Below are positions 27,516 through 38,142 of a stretch of 64,000 nt of DNA, piece by piece. The position numbers were made by a program, and so were the translations under genes. How positions within the stretch are numbered: position 1 is the first letter of the stretch; each line of letters starts with the position of its first letter. The notes beneath the pieces are model-generated. The model saw nothing but the letters and a program-made list of their open reading frames with translations, was not told the DNA's origin and made no database searches. Source of the stretch: Klebsiella variicola (GTDB lineage Bacteria; Pseudomonadota; Gammaproteobacteria; Enterobacterales; Enterobacteriaceae); contig NZ_CP010523.2 in the NCBI RefSeq assembly GCF_000828055.2, positions 3,100,001 to 3,164,000 on the forward strand. Reading direction: 5' to 3'.

Positions 27516-30500
27516 TTAAGCAGCGTCGCCGGGGTATGTGGCGTCGTCGTACTGGTAGAACGATTCGAGGTATTCTTTAGCGGTGACCTGACAGGTTCCG
27601 TCTGACTGCGGAGCGATCTCCTCTACAATGGCGTCGTAGACGTGGCGCGTTGAGCCGCAGAACACCAGGCGGATCGGCTCGATGGTTGCCGACGACAGGT
27701 CAACCCGCATGGGATCATCAAACTCGCTCAGGTGCGGGACTGACAGCTGAAAATCACCCACCCTGCTCGCCACCATCAGCCCGGATGCAGAGCCATCCTG
27801 ATAGCGGATCAGCGCGCGGGGATTTTCGAAAGACCAGTCCAGCGGCTCCGTAACGGTGAACGTTGTCACGCCACCAGCCGTTGTCATCGCCTCCACCAGA
27901 CAGGAAATCGTGTTGTTACCCGGAATATCATCCGTGAGCACGATGCGATCTCCCGTGTTGTAGCAAAGCGCGTCCAGCTCGGTTGTGGTCTGGAACGTCA
28001 CCCGCTGCTGCAGGTATTTCATCAGGCGACGCATCCCGATTTGGTAGGCGTGATCCTGATTGAGTACCCCATCGAGTTTGTAGTTTTCGATTTTCACCGG
28101 CGTGGGATTATCAGGCGTCCGGCATTTAACGGTCTCCTCTGCCCAGGTGACGCCATTGATGTACGTCACGTCGACGCCATCAAAATCATCGTCGGACGGT
28201 ACGGTAAATCCGCTCTGCAGCTCCTCCACCATCTCATGCGGGGTGATCACGCCGGTCCAGGGCTTAACCCCTTCCCTGTTTACGGTAGCCAGACCATCAC
28301 TCAGCAGAAAACGTGACTTCCCGGCATTGGCTATCTTCTGCAGCATTTCCAGCGCTGAGATACTGTCGCCCGTGGCAAAATCGAAATTTTCGCCCCGTGG
28401 CGTCCAGTATGCGGATTCCAGCGCGTTGATGGTGTCGACATCCATCTCCAGCCCCAGCGAGTTTCCGACATGCAGCAGAGCACCCGAGATAGTTCTGGCC
28501 GTTCCTGAGTCATAGGCGCGCGTGGCCACAACGTTTACACGTCGGTCCGACTGCGCCGCCAGCTTCCCGCCAGTCTCGACGGTCACCGCCATCAGCGACA
28601 CGCCGGGATAGGATGAAGGGCGCGTCAGCAGTCGCCCGCGCAGTGCCTGCCAGTACATACTGTCTCGCGCGTTGTTTGATCCCTGCTCATTGCGCCGACG
28701 GCAGCGAACCTCTACCAGCCCCGGAGAGCTGAGGGTGATCCGCTCAGTGAAACCTAACCCGTTGACGTTTTTCAGCGCATACTCGCCCTGGTGACTCAAC
28801 CACCCCGATCCGGAACCGTAGACGCGATACTGTATCTCCCACTCCACGTGGCGGATCCGTTTTTTGCCCTTACTGTCAAAGCCACAGATGCCGTTCGGGA
28901 AGGAGAAATTCACCTCGAATGCATCCACCACTTCATTCTCAGGGCAAACCAGGAACGGCCCCAGCCAGCTCAGCGTGTCGTTAAGACCAGTGGCCTCATA
29001 GTCGATCATCGTCCGGGCGGAGAATCCCGGCCATGACTCATCAACGGCACCGGAAACCAGGCGCGCAACCGTCGCCGTCGTGCCGTCGGCAGAGACAATC
29101 CGGTACTCATTCCCGCGGTGAGCAAGTGAAAGCCGTTGCACCCCCTCAGGCATGCCGGAAAAGGCTGTTCCCGTGGCGCTGTTATAGGCAAGCGTCACAT
29201 TCGCCGTTACCGCCGGGCTGCCGCCGGTTGATGCCGTGCCGGAGGTGTAAACCGGGGCATCACCGAAAACAGCTGCAGGCAGCGAAGAGGACGTGATCGC
29301 CCCACCCGCGAACGGACTGGCCGACTCGGTTATCAGTACAGTTCCGCCGTTATCCTGCGCAACCAGGCCGGAGCCAGTGAGTCCCTCAGTGATGGCCGCC
29401 AGCAGTCCCGACATAGAGACGTAGTTAGCCACCAGCGACACCGGGTAGGTAACCCCCTGCCAGGTGATCGTGAACGTGCTGGAGCTGGTCGAAAAGTCGT
29501 AGGTGGTCGGGGCCGCACTGGCCTGTACTTTTGCCGCACTTCCCCCGGTGCCGGGCACCGCAGCCTGACCTGGGGTATATGACGCGATAAACAGATCGTA
29601 ATCGACAGAGTTAAACCCCAGCGTCACCGGCATACCAACCAACGGCGCGATCTCCGTCAGCAGCGGGCTGGCGATAACGCTGTATCCGGCCGCCGAAGTG
29701 ATCTGGTAGTTAGCCGGGGCTTTCAGTTCGACCACGGCGCCAGCGACCCAGCTGGGCGGCAGCGCGTTATCGTCATTATCGTCATCATCATCCGTATCCA
29801 GCCCGGTAAACGTCACGCTCGATCCGGAGACGGTCATGCTGTCTGCGATAATGTCGTCTGCGTCCGGCGACGTCTGGGCCATATCCAGCCCGGTGCCGGA
29901 TGACGTCCCGCCCACTTCGGTGGAGTTGACCCAGTTTTCGCTGCGCTCATCACCGGAAACGTCCGCGCCTGGCGGGTAATGGGTGCTGCTGAATCCCGGT
30001 AGCGTTGAAGCCGGCGTACTGCCAACCCGGATATCGCCATTGGTATAAATCAGATCACCGATACCGAGACACAGCAGCATCTGGACGCGCATTTTCGTAG
30101 GATCGGCGGCATCAAACCGGGTAACCGGCTGCACCACATAATCAGGGTAGATACGCACCCGGCCAAACACCTCACGAATGGCATCACCGAGTTTTGCCGT
30201 ATTTGCCTTTGCCGGGTTCAGGTCGAGACTCCGCCCTGTGGATGAGGTATAGCCGCCCGTATCGATGTTGCTCATCATAAACAGCGAATAGGCTGCTGCG
30301 GCAACGGAGATACCGACACCTATCCACGCAATGGTCGCGGCCTCCAGCCCGAAGGGGACCGGATAAAGCCGGACATCACTATCAGGGCGAATCACACACT
30401 TAGCCCACTCGCCTGGCGGAATTAACAGCCCCTCAACCTCAACGGTCAGCGGTGGAACATCCAGATCCTCGTAGCCTTCAACATTTGCCACCAGCCAGCT

Positions 30501-30578
30501 GCGAATGCTGGTTACACCATGCTCATGCGTTTCGAGTGGCTCACCGGGAAGCCGGGACGGGTAAAAACGAATGGTCAT
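27516..30578 (-). CDS. Tail tip / host-specificity protein (lambda J-like)
   Basis: A 1020-residue virion protein at the position of lambda J. An N-terminal beta-grasp-like region with membrane-like segment (GLEAATIAWIGVGISVAAAAYSLFMMSN, about 76-104) precedes LGDAIREVFGRVRIYPDYV, typical of large tail-tip proteins. A long middle region with an Asp-rich stretch (DTDDDDDNDDN) and a C-terminal tail-hub-like part ending in YLESFYQYDDATY follow. It forms the central tip hub to which the switchable spike presumably attaches. It overlaps the upstream NlpC-like gene by 4 bp and is intact. Confidence 0.82.
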   Translation of the reverse strand: MTIRFYPSRLPGEPLETHEHGVTSIRSWLVANVEGYEDLDVPPLTVEVEGLLIPPGEWAKCVIRPDSDVRLYPVPFGLEAATIAWIGVGISVAAAAYSLFMMSNIDTGGYTSSTGRSLDLNPAKANTAKLGDAIREVFGRVRIYPDYVVQPVTRFDAADPTKMRVQMLLCLGIGDLIYTNGDIRVGSTPASTLPGFSSTHYPPGADVSGDERSENWVNSTEVGGTSSGTGLDMAQTSPDADDIIADSMTVSGSSVTFTGLDTDDDDDNDDNALPPSWVAGAVVELKAPANYQITSAAGYSVIASPLLTEIAPLVGMPVTLGFNSVDYDLFIASYTPGQAAVPGTGGSAAKVQASAAPTTYDFSTSSSTFTITWQGVTYPVSLVANYVSMSGLLAAITEGLTGSGLVAQDNGGTVLITESASPFAGGAITSSSLPAAVFGDAPVYTSGTASTGGSPAVTANVTLAYNSATGTAFSGMPEGVQRLSLAHRGNEYRIVSADGTTATVARLVSGAVDESWPGFSARTMIDYEATGLNDTLSWLGPFLVCPENEVVDAFEVNFSFPNGICGFDSKGKKRIRHVEWEIQYRVYGSGSGWLSHQGEYALKNVNGLGFTERITLSSPGLVEVRCRRRNEQGSNNARDSMYWQALRGRLLTRPSSYPGVSLMAVTVETGGKLAAQSDRRVNVVATRAYDSGTARTISGALLHVGNSLGLEMDVDTINALESAYWTPRGENFDFATGDSISALEMLQKIANAGKSRFLLSDGLATVNREGVKPWTGVITPHEMVEELQSGFTVPSDDDFDGVDVTYINGVTWAEETVKCRTPDNPTPVKIENYKLDGVLNQDHAYQIGMRRLMKYLQQRVTFQTTTELDALCYNTGDRIVLTDDIPGNNTISCLVEAMTTAGGVTTFTVTEPLDWSFENPRALIRYQDGSASGLMVASRVGDFQLSVPHLSEFDDPMRVDLSSATIEPIRLVFCGSTRHVYDAIVEEIAPQSDGTCQVTAKEYLESFYQYDDATYPGDAA

Positions 30579-30955
30579 TGCCAGAACTCCACTTTGACAA
30601 ATCGCCGCTTAAACCGCGGCAACGGCAGAAAGGTGACGTTCGTTCCCGGATTGCATTCCGCCACATGCAGCAGACCATCGATACTGACCACGATCCCTAC
30701 GTGGGTGACAGTCGACCCGGAATAACAGGCCACCCCGGCCCCTTCGCAGGGTTCGCAGCGCTCAAGGGTAAGCATCATCCGGCGCGCTTCCCGGTCGAGG
30801 CCGCCGTCGTCTTTGGTTACCCCGGCAAAATCGGGCCAGACGGGTAAATTCAGGTCGCGGCGTATCTCATTCACAATGCCGAAACAGTCGAGTTGCGGGT
30901 ATACGCGCCCGCCCTTCAGCCAGATGACTGAACGGTATTTATCAGGGTTAAACAT
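30575..30955 (-). CDS. NlpC/P60-like tail assembly protein (lambda K-like)
   Basis: A 126-residue cysteine-peptidase-type protein: the nucleophile Cys is in QLDCFGIVNEI and the His in VTHVGIVVSIDG, about 68 residues apart, as in NlpC/P60 folds. Tail-tip K proteins process or open peptidoglycan during DNA entry. The ATG at 30955 overlaps nothing and follows AAGGAACC. It ends overlapping the tip gene. Confidence 0.8.
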   Translation of the reverse strand: MFNPDKYRSVIWLKGGRVYPQLDCFGIVNEIRRDLNLPVWPDFAGVTKDDGGLDREARRMMLTLERCEPCEGAGVACYSGSTVTHVGIVVSIDGLLHVAECNPGTNVTFLPLPRFKRRFVKVEFWQ

Positions 30956-30964
30956 TGGGGTTCC

Positions 30965-31447
30965 TTAGCTGATATAACGCAGTCCGGGGAATACAGGTAG
31001 CGTGTAGCGGTAACGCGGCCAGGCGGTATCAAGGATATTCATATAACCTGCGGTAATCTGCACCTCTGTCGCCGTCCAGGAGCCCGACTTGATTTTCAGC
31101 GTATACGGCACTTCCGCAGGGGCCGCTAAATCCGTGGAGATATAACGCCGGTACGTCAGCGATGCAGGCAATCTGTTAGCCAGGGCATTGCGGATCGCCG
31201 TGGACACAACACCATCGATATTGCACAGGGCAAATTTCAAATCTTGCGTACCGTCCGCATTGCGCGCCGGCAGCGCAATGTCTATCGCACAGGCTGAAAA
31301 CGTTACGGTATCGCCGTTCTCCGTCGTTGCCGTGATGTTCTCGTAACCCTGGCAAAGGTAGTGAACATCAGAGCCAATGGTGATCTGCAGCGTTTCAATG
31401 ATCACCTCCGGTCCGCTGCTGGCGTAGAGGCGTTTAATCTGCGTCAT
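30965..31447 (-). CDS. Minor tail protein (DUF1833-like)
   Basis: A 160-residue protein between the tail assembly and upstream minor tail gene; start overlaps the preceding gene by 14 bp. Sequence features such as FSACAIDIALPARNADGTQDLKF and GYMNILDTAWPRYRYT resemble DUF1833 minor tail proteins that replace lambda L in many enterobacterial siphophages. Role: tip assembly, inferred from order. Confidence 0.7.
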   Translation of the reverse strand: MTQIKRLYASSGPEVIIETLQITIGSDVHYLCQGYENITATTENGDTVTFSACAIDIALPARNADGTQDLKFALCNIDGVVSTAIRNALANRLPASLTYRRYISTDLAAPAEVPYTLKIKSGSWTATEVQITAGYMNILDTAWPRYRYTLPVFPGLRYIS

Positions 31448-31907
31448 GCTTCGGCCACTCCTTATTCAGCGCAATATCCAGCAGTGAGCTGCCGACGATC
31501 CATTCCGGGTAATTACCCCATGGGGCAGGAGCAAGGGGGCGTTCCCATAATTCAAGCGTCGCTGTGTACTTCCAGTAAATCGGGGCCACCAGTACCGGTC
31601 CCTGATAAATATCTGTAAAGCGGCATTTGTAAAACTTAATGCCTGCCGGCGTCTGCAGCTTCATCATGAACCATGCAGCCCCGTCAGATAACGCATCACG
31701 GAACCAGGACTCAAACGCCAGGCCCTGCGCATCGGTTTCCATAAACCAGGTGATGCTGGCCTGCGTCGGCGTGGACGTAAAAGCTCGCCTTTGCCTCGCG
31801 CGACCGGTGGTTAACTGGGTTCGTTTTAACGGGCTTACAGGCTGAAATCCGTATCCTTCCTGTAATGGCATAGGGAGGCTGTCATGTGGGTAGTAGATAT
31901 CAGTCAT
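31434..31907 (-). CDS. Minor tail protein (lambda M-like position)
   Basis: A 157-residue protein between the tape measure and the DUF1833-like gene. The motif YSPLKRTQ-like segment (FQPVSPLKRTQLTTGRARQR) and WF segments suggest a tip-complex component. No catalytic motif. It is in the expected place and strand for the tail-tip cluster, hence the call; family name is uncertain. Confidence 0.65.
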   Translation of the reverse strand: MTDIYYPHDSLPMPLQEGYGFQPVSPLKRTQLTTGRARQRRAFTSTPTQASITWFMETDAQGLAFESWFRDALSDGAAWFMMKLQTPAGIKFYKCRFTDIYQGPVLVAPIYWKYTATLELWERPLAPAPWGNYPEWIVGSSLLDIALNKEWPKHDAD

Positions 31908-31964
31908 GCAGTCTCCCGGTAAAGTATCTCGAATAAAATTTCACCATTAACCTCAGGAGGGTAT

Positions 31965-32231
31965 TCATTTCAGAATAAAGCACTATGGAATCGAAGAAAT
32001 CTCTGATTTTTTGGTTAAAATTAACGAAGATAAAAATCTTATTAAATCGAAACAAACACACAAGGCGATATATTTATCAACTCACCTCAAGAGCTAAAAG
32101 AAATCAAAAAAAAACAGCATTATCAATATATTAATTTTATTGACTTTAATATGAGCTTACATTGTTTCGGCACAGCCCCATATCAAAATAAAAAATGGCG
32201 ATGCGCCGACAGGCAATATACGTCAATGTGA
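31965..32231 (+). pseudogene. AT-rich remnant of an opposite-strand gene
   Basis: On the plus strand a protein-like stretch runs through HYGIEEISDFLVKINEDKN, then continues in another frame as GDIFINSPQELKEIKKKQ and ends near 32231 with RCADRQYTSM. The change of frame lies around 32045-32070. No start codon with RBS is seen, so this looks like the 3' end of a foreign gene left between tail genes. It covers most of the otherwise empty 31908-32222. Family not recognised. Confidence 0.35.
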
Positions 32232-32558
32232 CTGCTTGTTTAAAAGCAACTCCTGAAGAAGAAGCGCAATAGAAACAAAGATCAAAACCCCACAAAAAAC
32301 AATTTTTGCAAAATCATAGTTAAACACGGTTGTAAGCGTATCATTATTATATAAGTGATTATGCCTATAGGAATAAGTTGTGTAGATATCATCGCATATT
32401 TCAAGAATTCCACCGACTATCAAAACAAGCCAAAGAAATGAAAACTTCACTCGGACCTCCTTACGTTTACGTCTCCTATTGAAGATAAGCCCGCCAATAA
32501 AAAGAGGAATCATAAAAGCTATAAAGTCTTTAAATGTAAATGTTAACAACGCTTCCAT
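32223..32558 (-). CDS. Small inner-membrane protein inserted between tail genes
   Basis: About 111 residues from the ATG at 32558, which is preceded by AAGGAT. Three hydrophobic segments (FIAFMIPLFIGGLIF, FLWLVLIVGGILEI and VFCGVLIFVSIALLLQELLL) are separated by a basic stretch RRRKRKEVR. AT-rich compared with the tail genes on either side. I do not recognise it. Membrane proteins in this position are usually lysogenic-conversion or exclusion genes. Confidence 0.6.
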   Translation of the reverse strand: MEALLTFTFKDFIAFMIPLFIGGLIFNRRRKRKEVRVKFSFLWLVLIVGGILEICDDIYTTYSYRHNHLYNNDTLTTVFNYDFAKIVFCGVLIFVSIALLLQELLLNKQSH

Positions 32559-32641
32559 TAATAAGATCCTTGTGTTTTCTTGCACCTACTCAGATTGTTA
32601 GACTTACCTACCTAATCAAGTCTCAGCTAATGCAGTTTAGC

Positions 32642-35519
32642 TTACCTAGGACCGTGTCGTGTATAGTTTCCTTTTAGAGCGTTGCCAAAAGCCCCTTGTG
32701 GCATGGTAACCTCCTTTGTGAGTTCACCTTTTAACTGCCTGGAAAGCAGTCGATTATTCTGATTGAGTGTAGCGCTCAACTGCTCCGGAGTAATACCCTG
32801 GAGATGAAACTCCTGATTAATCGGCGCGTGTACAGTTGTTTGCCTACGGTTATCGCTGTTAACGTTCTGAACACCAGTACCAAACCCTGTACGCCCCAGA
32901 GTTGCATCAAGCGGTTGGCCATTTCGAAGTGCCTCAAGCTGAGACACGCCGATCCGGTTCGTTGACGCCTGGTCAAAGACGTACTCTCCTTTGTGAACAA
33001 TACCTGCGGGCTGATACTTGCTACCGGGGCCGGTGTAACCGCCGGAGGCGAAGCCAACTCCTGAAACAGCCTGGATATTTGAGACGATACTGGCAGTCTG
33101 CGCAGCGATTGAGGCCATAGCGATGATGTTGGCCGGATAAGGCGCGCTTACTGCCCCACTTGCTATAGCCTGCTGGATTTTCACCATAGAGTCAGCGATA
33201 GCGAATGCCTTGCTCGCAGCAAAAGCAACCTTGTAGATTGCCGATTGCTCACCAAACCCCGTTCGCATGATGTCGGCGGTACTGTCAAACAAAGACTGCG
33301 TGGCCGCAGATATGATGGTGTTTTTCTGAGCCTCGATGACCTGATTTGCATCCGCTGCACGCTGACGAATCGACGTCATTCTGGCCTCACCCTCGGCAGT
33401 TATTTCGCCGGCCTTCGCATAAGCTTCCTCCTGAGCTGCCAGCCAGCGCTGGAGCTCCTGCTGCGCCTGGTCATATTCATTGATTTGCCCCTGCATCCCC
33501 TCAAAAGTTCCAGAAAGTCGCCCTCCTGTGGGTGTCAGGTTTCCTACAACATTACGAACCGTCGAGGGCAGTTGCATATCGGTGTTTTGATAAATATCTG
33601 CCCGCGTTTTTTCATATTCACCGGGTTTAAGTTGCCCCGTTGCTTTGGCCTTCTCCAGCAGTTCAAGACGGGTTTTAAGCAGATCGTTGGTCCGCTCATC
33701 CTTCGTCTTTACCTGTTCCTGCATCTTCCGGTAATCGTCCAGGGTTTTTACGGAATTTTGCAGTGCCTCCTGCTGCTTATACGCCTGGAGGATTTCATCT
33801 GAACGGGAAAGAATCGACTTCTGGTCAGCGGTGAGCTGCGTTTTAGATTTGAGGTCAGCAATCTGCTGCTCGAACTTGATACGAGCCTGTGTCGCGCTGT
33901 TAAGCTTGTCACTGGCATCCAGCTGGGACTGCATGGCAGCAGTCTGCTGGTTTATCTGATCAAGCAGCCGGGTTGCTGCGTCCTCGGTATATGTTTTACT
34001 CTTTGGCGTCTTGGGTGGTTTCGGATCTTTGTACATCTCGTTAATACGAGAAACATTTTTTGAATATTGCTCTGCAGTAATTGCGCCTGCCTTCAGGAAC
34101 TCGCTTTGCTGCTTAATGGCTTTATTGCGCTTATCCGCATTGCTCAGATATTGCTGGTTAACGCGATCTGCTTCCTGCTGCGTTTTAATTCTTTGCTGTT
34201 CAGCTTTGTCATGACTACTGATTATTTCAGTTAAAACGCCTTCTGTTGTGATTTGAGATTGCAGATTATTTAGCTCATCTTCGAGTTCAGCCTTTCTTCC
34301 ACCAAAAAAATAGCTTCCGCCTGCAGCCTTATCTATCCAATCTAATTCCTTACGAATTTGAGAGATCCGCTCGGTGCCGGTTTGCTCGCGACCTATATCA
34401 AGCATGGCATCCCATGCTCCTTTAGCCGTTTAGCAAGCGAGTCCCAAGCACGTTCAAGAATCCCCAAATTCTGATGAATATCGTTCGCGCGCTGCTGCAT
34501 GGCATTGGCGTAAGCATCAGTAGCCACCCGTGCAGCATCCTGCTGATTACCTTCATCCTGCAGTGCTTTAATCTGGTTGTAGGTTGCCAGTGTCAGAAAG
34601 TGGTACTGGTCGTTAAGTTTGGTAATGGCCGCAACCGGGTCAGCAGCAATGTCGTTGAAATCACCCACCAGCTTTTCAGTGGCGATGCCTGTGGCTTCAC
34701 TGATTTCAACCACGGCAGTTGTTACTCGTTCCAATGACTCTGCAGCCACTTTCCCGGATGAAACTATCTGGTTAAGTGTGGCTGCGGTCACGCCAGTAGT
34801 TGAGTTGGCAACTACTGAAACCCGAGCGGCCATATCTGCTAGTTGCCCGGTGGTTTTACCAACAAGATTACCGTTAAGGGTCAATGATTTATAGAACTCG
34901 TCCTGCTCCTGAGAGCCTTTGTAATAGGCCAGCCCAAGAACACCGACAGCCGCGGCAGCCAGAGTGACAGGATTAATCAACCCCAGCACATACCCGCCAA
35001 CACCTTTAATCGCGGGGCCAATACCGCCGAACATATCTTTCAACTGCCCGCCCTGCTGCATAAGCACCATAAACGGCGACTGACCCGTAGATAAGCCGAC
35101 GATAATGTCAGTCATCTGCGCCGGGATCATGCGCATGGCAAAGGCAGTCTGTGCGGCAGATTGTCCGGTTTTGCTAAGGTCGTCGCGAAATCCAGTTAGC
35201 CTGTTTCGTGTTTCCTCGATTTTCTTTGAATAAAGATCGAATGTATCGGTATCTACCATCCCCTTTGATTTGAATTTCGCAAGATCTTGCTGTTGTTTAT
35301 CCAGTTTATTCAGAGCTGCGTTTACCGGGTCAATTCGATCTAAGAGTTCAGAAGAGAATGTTTTTCTTCATCAGTAGCCTTTGTCACTTTCCCTGCACTG
35401 GTAACAGCACGTTCGCCTGCCTGCGTCATTTTTACCAGTGCAGTTGCGAGATTGTCAGCCTGCTTTTCTGCCCCGGAGCTATCAATCACAATGGCCAGGC
35501 GGGAGGTTTGTTCTGTCAT
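32642..35519 (-). pseudogene. Tape measure protein gene broken by two frameshifts
   Basis: Three successive open segments make one lambda H-like tape measure. 35519 down to about 35345 begins [21 protein letters not shown] second runs to about 34425 and contains RMIPAQMTDIIVGLSTGQSP, the classic start of the TMP domain. A third reaches 32642 and is coiled coil, with SGGYTGPGSKYQPAGIVHKGEYVF near its end. The joins are near 35345 (one base missing before GAACTCTTAG) and near 34420 (AAAGGAGC where AAAAGGAGC would keep frame). With both repaired the protein would be about 958 residues. TMP sets tail length and helps DNA entry. Confidence 0.85.
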
Positions 35520-35538
35520 TTAGCTATCTCCGGGCAAT

Positions 35539-35567
35539 AAAAAACCCCGCCGTAGCGAGGTTTTTTT
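35539..35567. terminator. Terminator between zinc-ribbon gene and tape measure
   Basis: A-run, CCCCGC, CGTA, GCGAGG and T7 form a hairpin that can work both ways. On the minus strand it would end transcription of the accessory gene at 35621-36031. Confidence 0.7.
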
Positions 35568-35620
35568 ACGAATACAATATGTTGATAGTTATATTATCGA
35601 AACGGGTTCACTGGTAATAC

Positions 35621-36031
35621 TCAGGTCTGTTCAATATCACTTCCACAGTGTTTACATTTAATGGCCTCTTTGCGGATAGGCTCGGCGCAGAAAGGACATT
35701 TTTTATACTCACCAGACTCACCATTAAGCACTGCTCGGCGTTCAGATGTAGACGATGATAAGACAATAAGAAGACCAAGAATCGGCGCAATAAATGCAGT
35801 AAAACCAGCGATAACGCCGTTTCCATTTGTGATATTTGATGCTAAAACGACCAAGCCGAAGCCTATAGCACACATACCAATAAGATAAAGGAACGCAATA
35901 CCTAACCCATTTCGTTTTGCAGCAATAACTGCTACAACAATAACTGCTAGCCCAAAAAGCATAAAACCTAAAAGCGGTTCCACATCCCCATCCCCATCCC
36001 CATCATTAACATTTTGCTCACAGGTTAGCAA
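35621..36031 (-). CDS. Membrane protein with C-terminal zinc ribbon (moron)
   Basis: A 136-residue protein. Several hydrophobic segments at residues 20-95 are followed by a zinc ribbon CPFCAEPIRKEAIKCKHCG near the C-terminus (two CxxC pairs). A short Gly-Asp repeat (DGDGDGD) sits near the start. It is inserted between the tail chaperone and the tape-measure genes and has its own terminator, so it is an accessory gene probably expressed from its own promoter in the lysogen. Function is unknown. Confidence 0.72.
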   Translation of the reverse strand: MLTCEQNVNDGDGDGDVEPLLGFMLFGLAVIVVAVIAAKRNGLGIAFLYLIGMCAIGFGLVVLASNITNGNGVIAGFTAFIAPILGLLIVLSSSTSERRAVLNGESGEYKKCPFCAEPIRKEAIKCKHCGSDIEQT

Positions 36032-36063
36032 CAGGAATAGATGGAGACAATGAAATGACTACT

Positions 36064-36891
36064 TCAATTTTTGCCTGTTCTTTTCTGCTCTTCGGCCCAC
36101 TCAGCCCTCCAGGCATCATCGAGAGCCAGTATCGCCGCGTCAAACTCAATGCGGTCGATCAGGATGGTGCGCGATGCCAGGTAAAGCTCAATATCGTTTC
36201 AGGGATAGAGGGAGCGGCACTCCGGCCATGCCGGCATACTTTCTGCCGCGCGATATCATGGCGTAAGCGTTGAAGGATCTCCCCAGTGACTGCATCGATT
36301 TCGGGCTCTTGGAATGGGCGGGAGATTTTAGTTTTCTCCCTGCGCCACTTTGCTTTGTCACCCTGTTCGCCGGCGAATTCCTTTAGCCACTTTTTGGGCC
36401 TCTATGGCTTTTTTTACGGTTTCCTGAGTCTGCTGCTCCTTACCCTGAGCAATATTCGCCGCCTCAGCCAGAATAAGCCAGTACAGAGAGGGGTTTTTGC
36501 TTCAGTAACGCAACACCACGCTCCGGTGTATACGCTACGGCCGTCTCCGTACCATCCACCAGCTCCCCCACGCCTTCCCAGTCTTTCAGAAGAAAGCGCG
36601 CGCAATTGTCGATGAGAAGATCATCAACCGAGTCAATCTCGCCCACACTGGCGAGATCGAAAGCATCCGTACCGACCTGGTAGCTCGCGTCCATTTTTGT
36701 CGATATGGCGCCGCACCAGCGCATTGCGTGAAGCGGTATTGTGGATTCTCGCTTACTGGCCACCAGCAGACGGAGTTTAAATAGCGCCTTCGTCTTCCGG
36801 CGTGAAATTTCTTTTTACTTCCTGCTGGCTTTTTGTAAGGGAAAAACCAGCGTTCTCCGTTCAAATCAATTTGAGAAGAAATAATCAGCAT
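36064..36891 (-). pseudogene. Tail assembly chaperone region (G/GT-like), riddled with indels
   Basis: Starts with ATG at 36891 after GGGAG. The conceptual product moves between frames: MLIISSQIDLNGE, then SLTKSQQEVKRNFTPEDEGA, then SKRESTIPLHAMRWC through ERGVALLKQ, then LILAEAANIAQGKEQQTQE, then WLKEFAGEQGDKAKWRREK and finally LASRTILIDRIEFDAAILAL. At least five shifts are needed; several fall at A5 runs (near 36390 and 36495). One shift just after EAQK could be the natural programmed G-to-GT frameshift, the rest cannot. Position between tail tube and tape measure fits the chaperones that load the tape measure. Confidence 0.7.
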
Positions 36892-36901
36892 AAAGACTCC
36901 C

Positions 36902-36936
36902 AAAAAAGCCCGATCCGCGATGAATGCAGAACGGGC
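36902..36936 (-). terminator. Possible terminator after the tail tube gene
   Basis: Minus strand GCCCGTTC - loop - GATCGGGC followed by T6; one mismatch in the stem. It would tune expression between tail tube and chaperones. Confidence 0.55.
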
Positions 36937-36944
36937 CAGGTAAA

Positions 36945-38119
36945 TTAAGGCACGGTAACGGTGATTTCAGACGTTGCGGTAAAGGTGCGGGCCTTACCGG
37001 TGATGATTGCAGTACCGGCTTGCGTTACGTGTGACTTTCGCTGTTTTCTGCCCGGTAGAAACCACGCTGGCGATAGTCGGATCCGATGTCGTCCACTGGA
37101 CGGCATCAGTTGAATCAACTGGCGTAAGCGTGGCGGTTTAACGTCACAGTAGATCCCACTGCTCCAGTTGAAGTGGCTGGCGCAACACTGATTGCCGTCG
37201 CCGGCACTTTGGGAACGCGGGTGATAGTTGGCGGAGTATTGGCCGCGGTGATATCCAGCTGAACCTGAACAATGTCAGTGCTCCCCGCATCCGGCCAGTC
37301 GCCAGAGATCTGCACTTCCGGGAAATCGAAGGTATAGGCGCCTTCAGCATTCTCCAGGGTGAAGCTAAACGGCACCGTTTCGCCGGTGAACGTTTTTTTG
37401 TAAACCTCCCAGGCTGCCTTTGACCATGACAGCGTGATTTGACCTGACGGGGTAAAGGTTGTCGGAATGTTGGCGCCGGCGAACGCCGAACCGGTACCGA
37501 TGCAGCGCTGAGTCTGCATATTGTTGTTGAACTGAATGTTAAAGGTGTCGACGCAGAAGCCTGTCCCGCCATCAACACCATTCAGCCGGATGTTCGTGAC
37601 CTCCTTGAAGGAGTAACGCAGCGCCCCCGCTAAATCCACTGGCGTGGTGAAATAGCTGGTATCGTCCCCCTTCGTCTCCCAGTCCAGCCCTGCAAATGTA
37701 ATGGTTGCAGTGATATCACCATCGGCCGGGATTTCCATCTGGAAGGTGCCAACCTGACAACCGCGGGCAATCTGGGCGATCCCCACATCACTGGCAAAAG
37801 TCGCCACGGAGAACGTAATGCGACCATTACCCATCGTCAGCACGTTATTTACCCATTCGGAACCGAAGCAGCTGGCAAGAAAATCATCATGCTGGTTCCA
37901 GCGAAACCGCGTGCCGACATCGCCGCCGACATCCACTGTGCCGCGTGAAACACCCTGCGCCATGCGGTCACCAGCGATTTCGTCATTATCATTGGTGTTC
38001 TGCGTTGGTTTCAGACCAAATGAAGAACGACGCAGCAGGTTCCACGCCCCTGCTGTAGGCGTGATTCCTGGTGTTGTCTCGCGAATAAACGCGGCTACTA
38101 CTTTTGCACCTGAGCTCAC
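36945..38119 (-). pseudogene. Major tail tube protein with Ig-like (Big_2) C-terminus, two frameshifts
   Basis: A GTG start at 38119 follows GGAGG. The first 290 residues are a tail tube protein with no break. From about residue 300 (VPATAISVAPATSTGAVGST) a Big_2 Ig-like domain begins, as on lambda V. It is interrupted near 37138 (TTAAACC where TTAACC keeps frame) and near 37025 (CACACG where CACCG would keep frame). The restored tail reads TPVDSTDAVQWTTSDPTIAS and ends EITVTVP at 36945. The tube domain itself could still be made without a full Ig domain. Confidence 0.75.
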
Positions 38120-38142
38120 AGGAGCCTCCTGTTTTTTGTGCG

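Noticed and set aside
36380..36400. CAAAAAG as the natural G-to-GT frameshift site of the tail chaperone
   Set aside because: A -2 slip would fit here, but neighbouring indels at other A runs make it impossible to tell a programmed site from error or decay.
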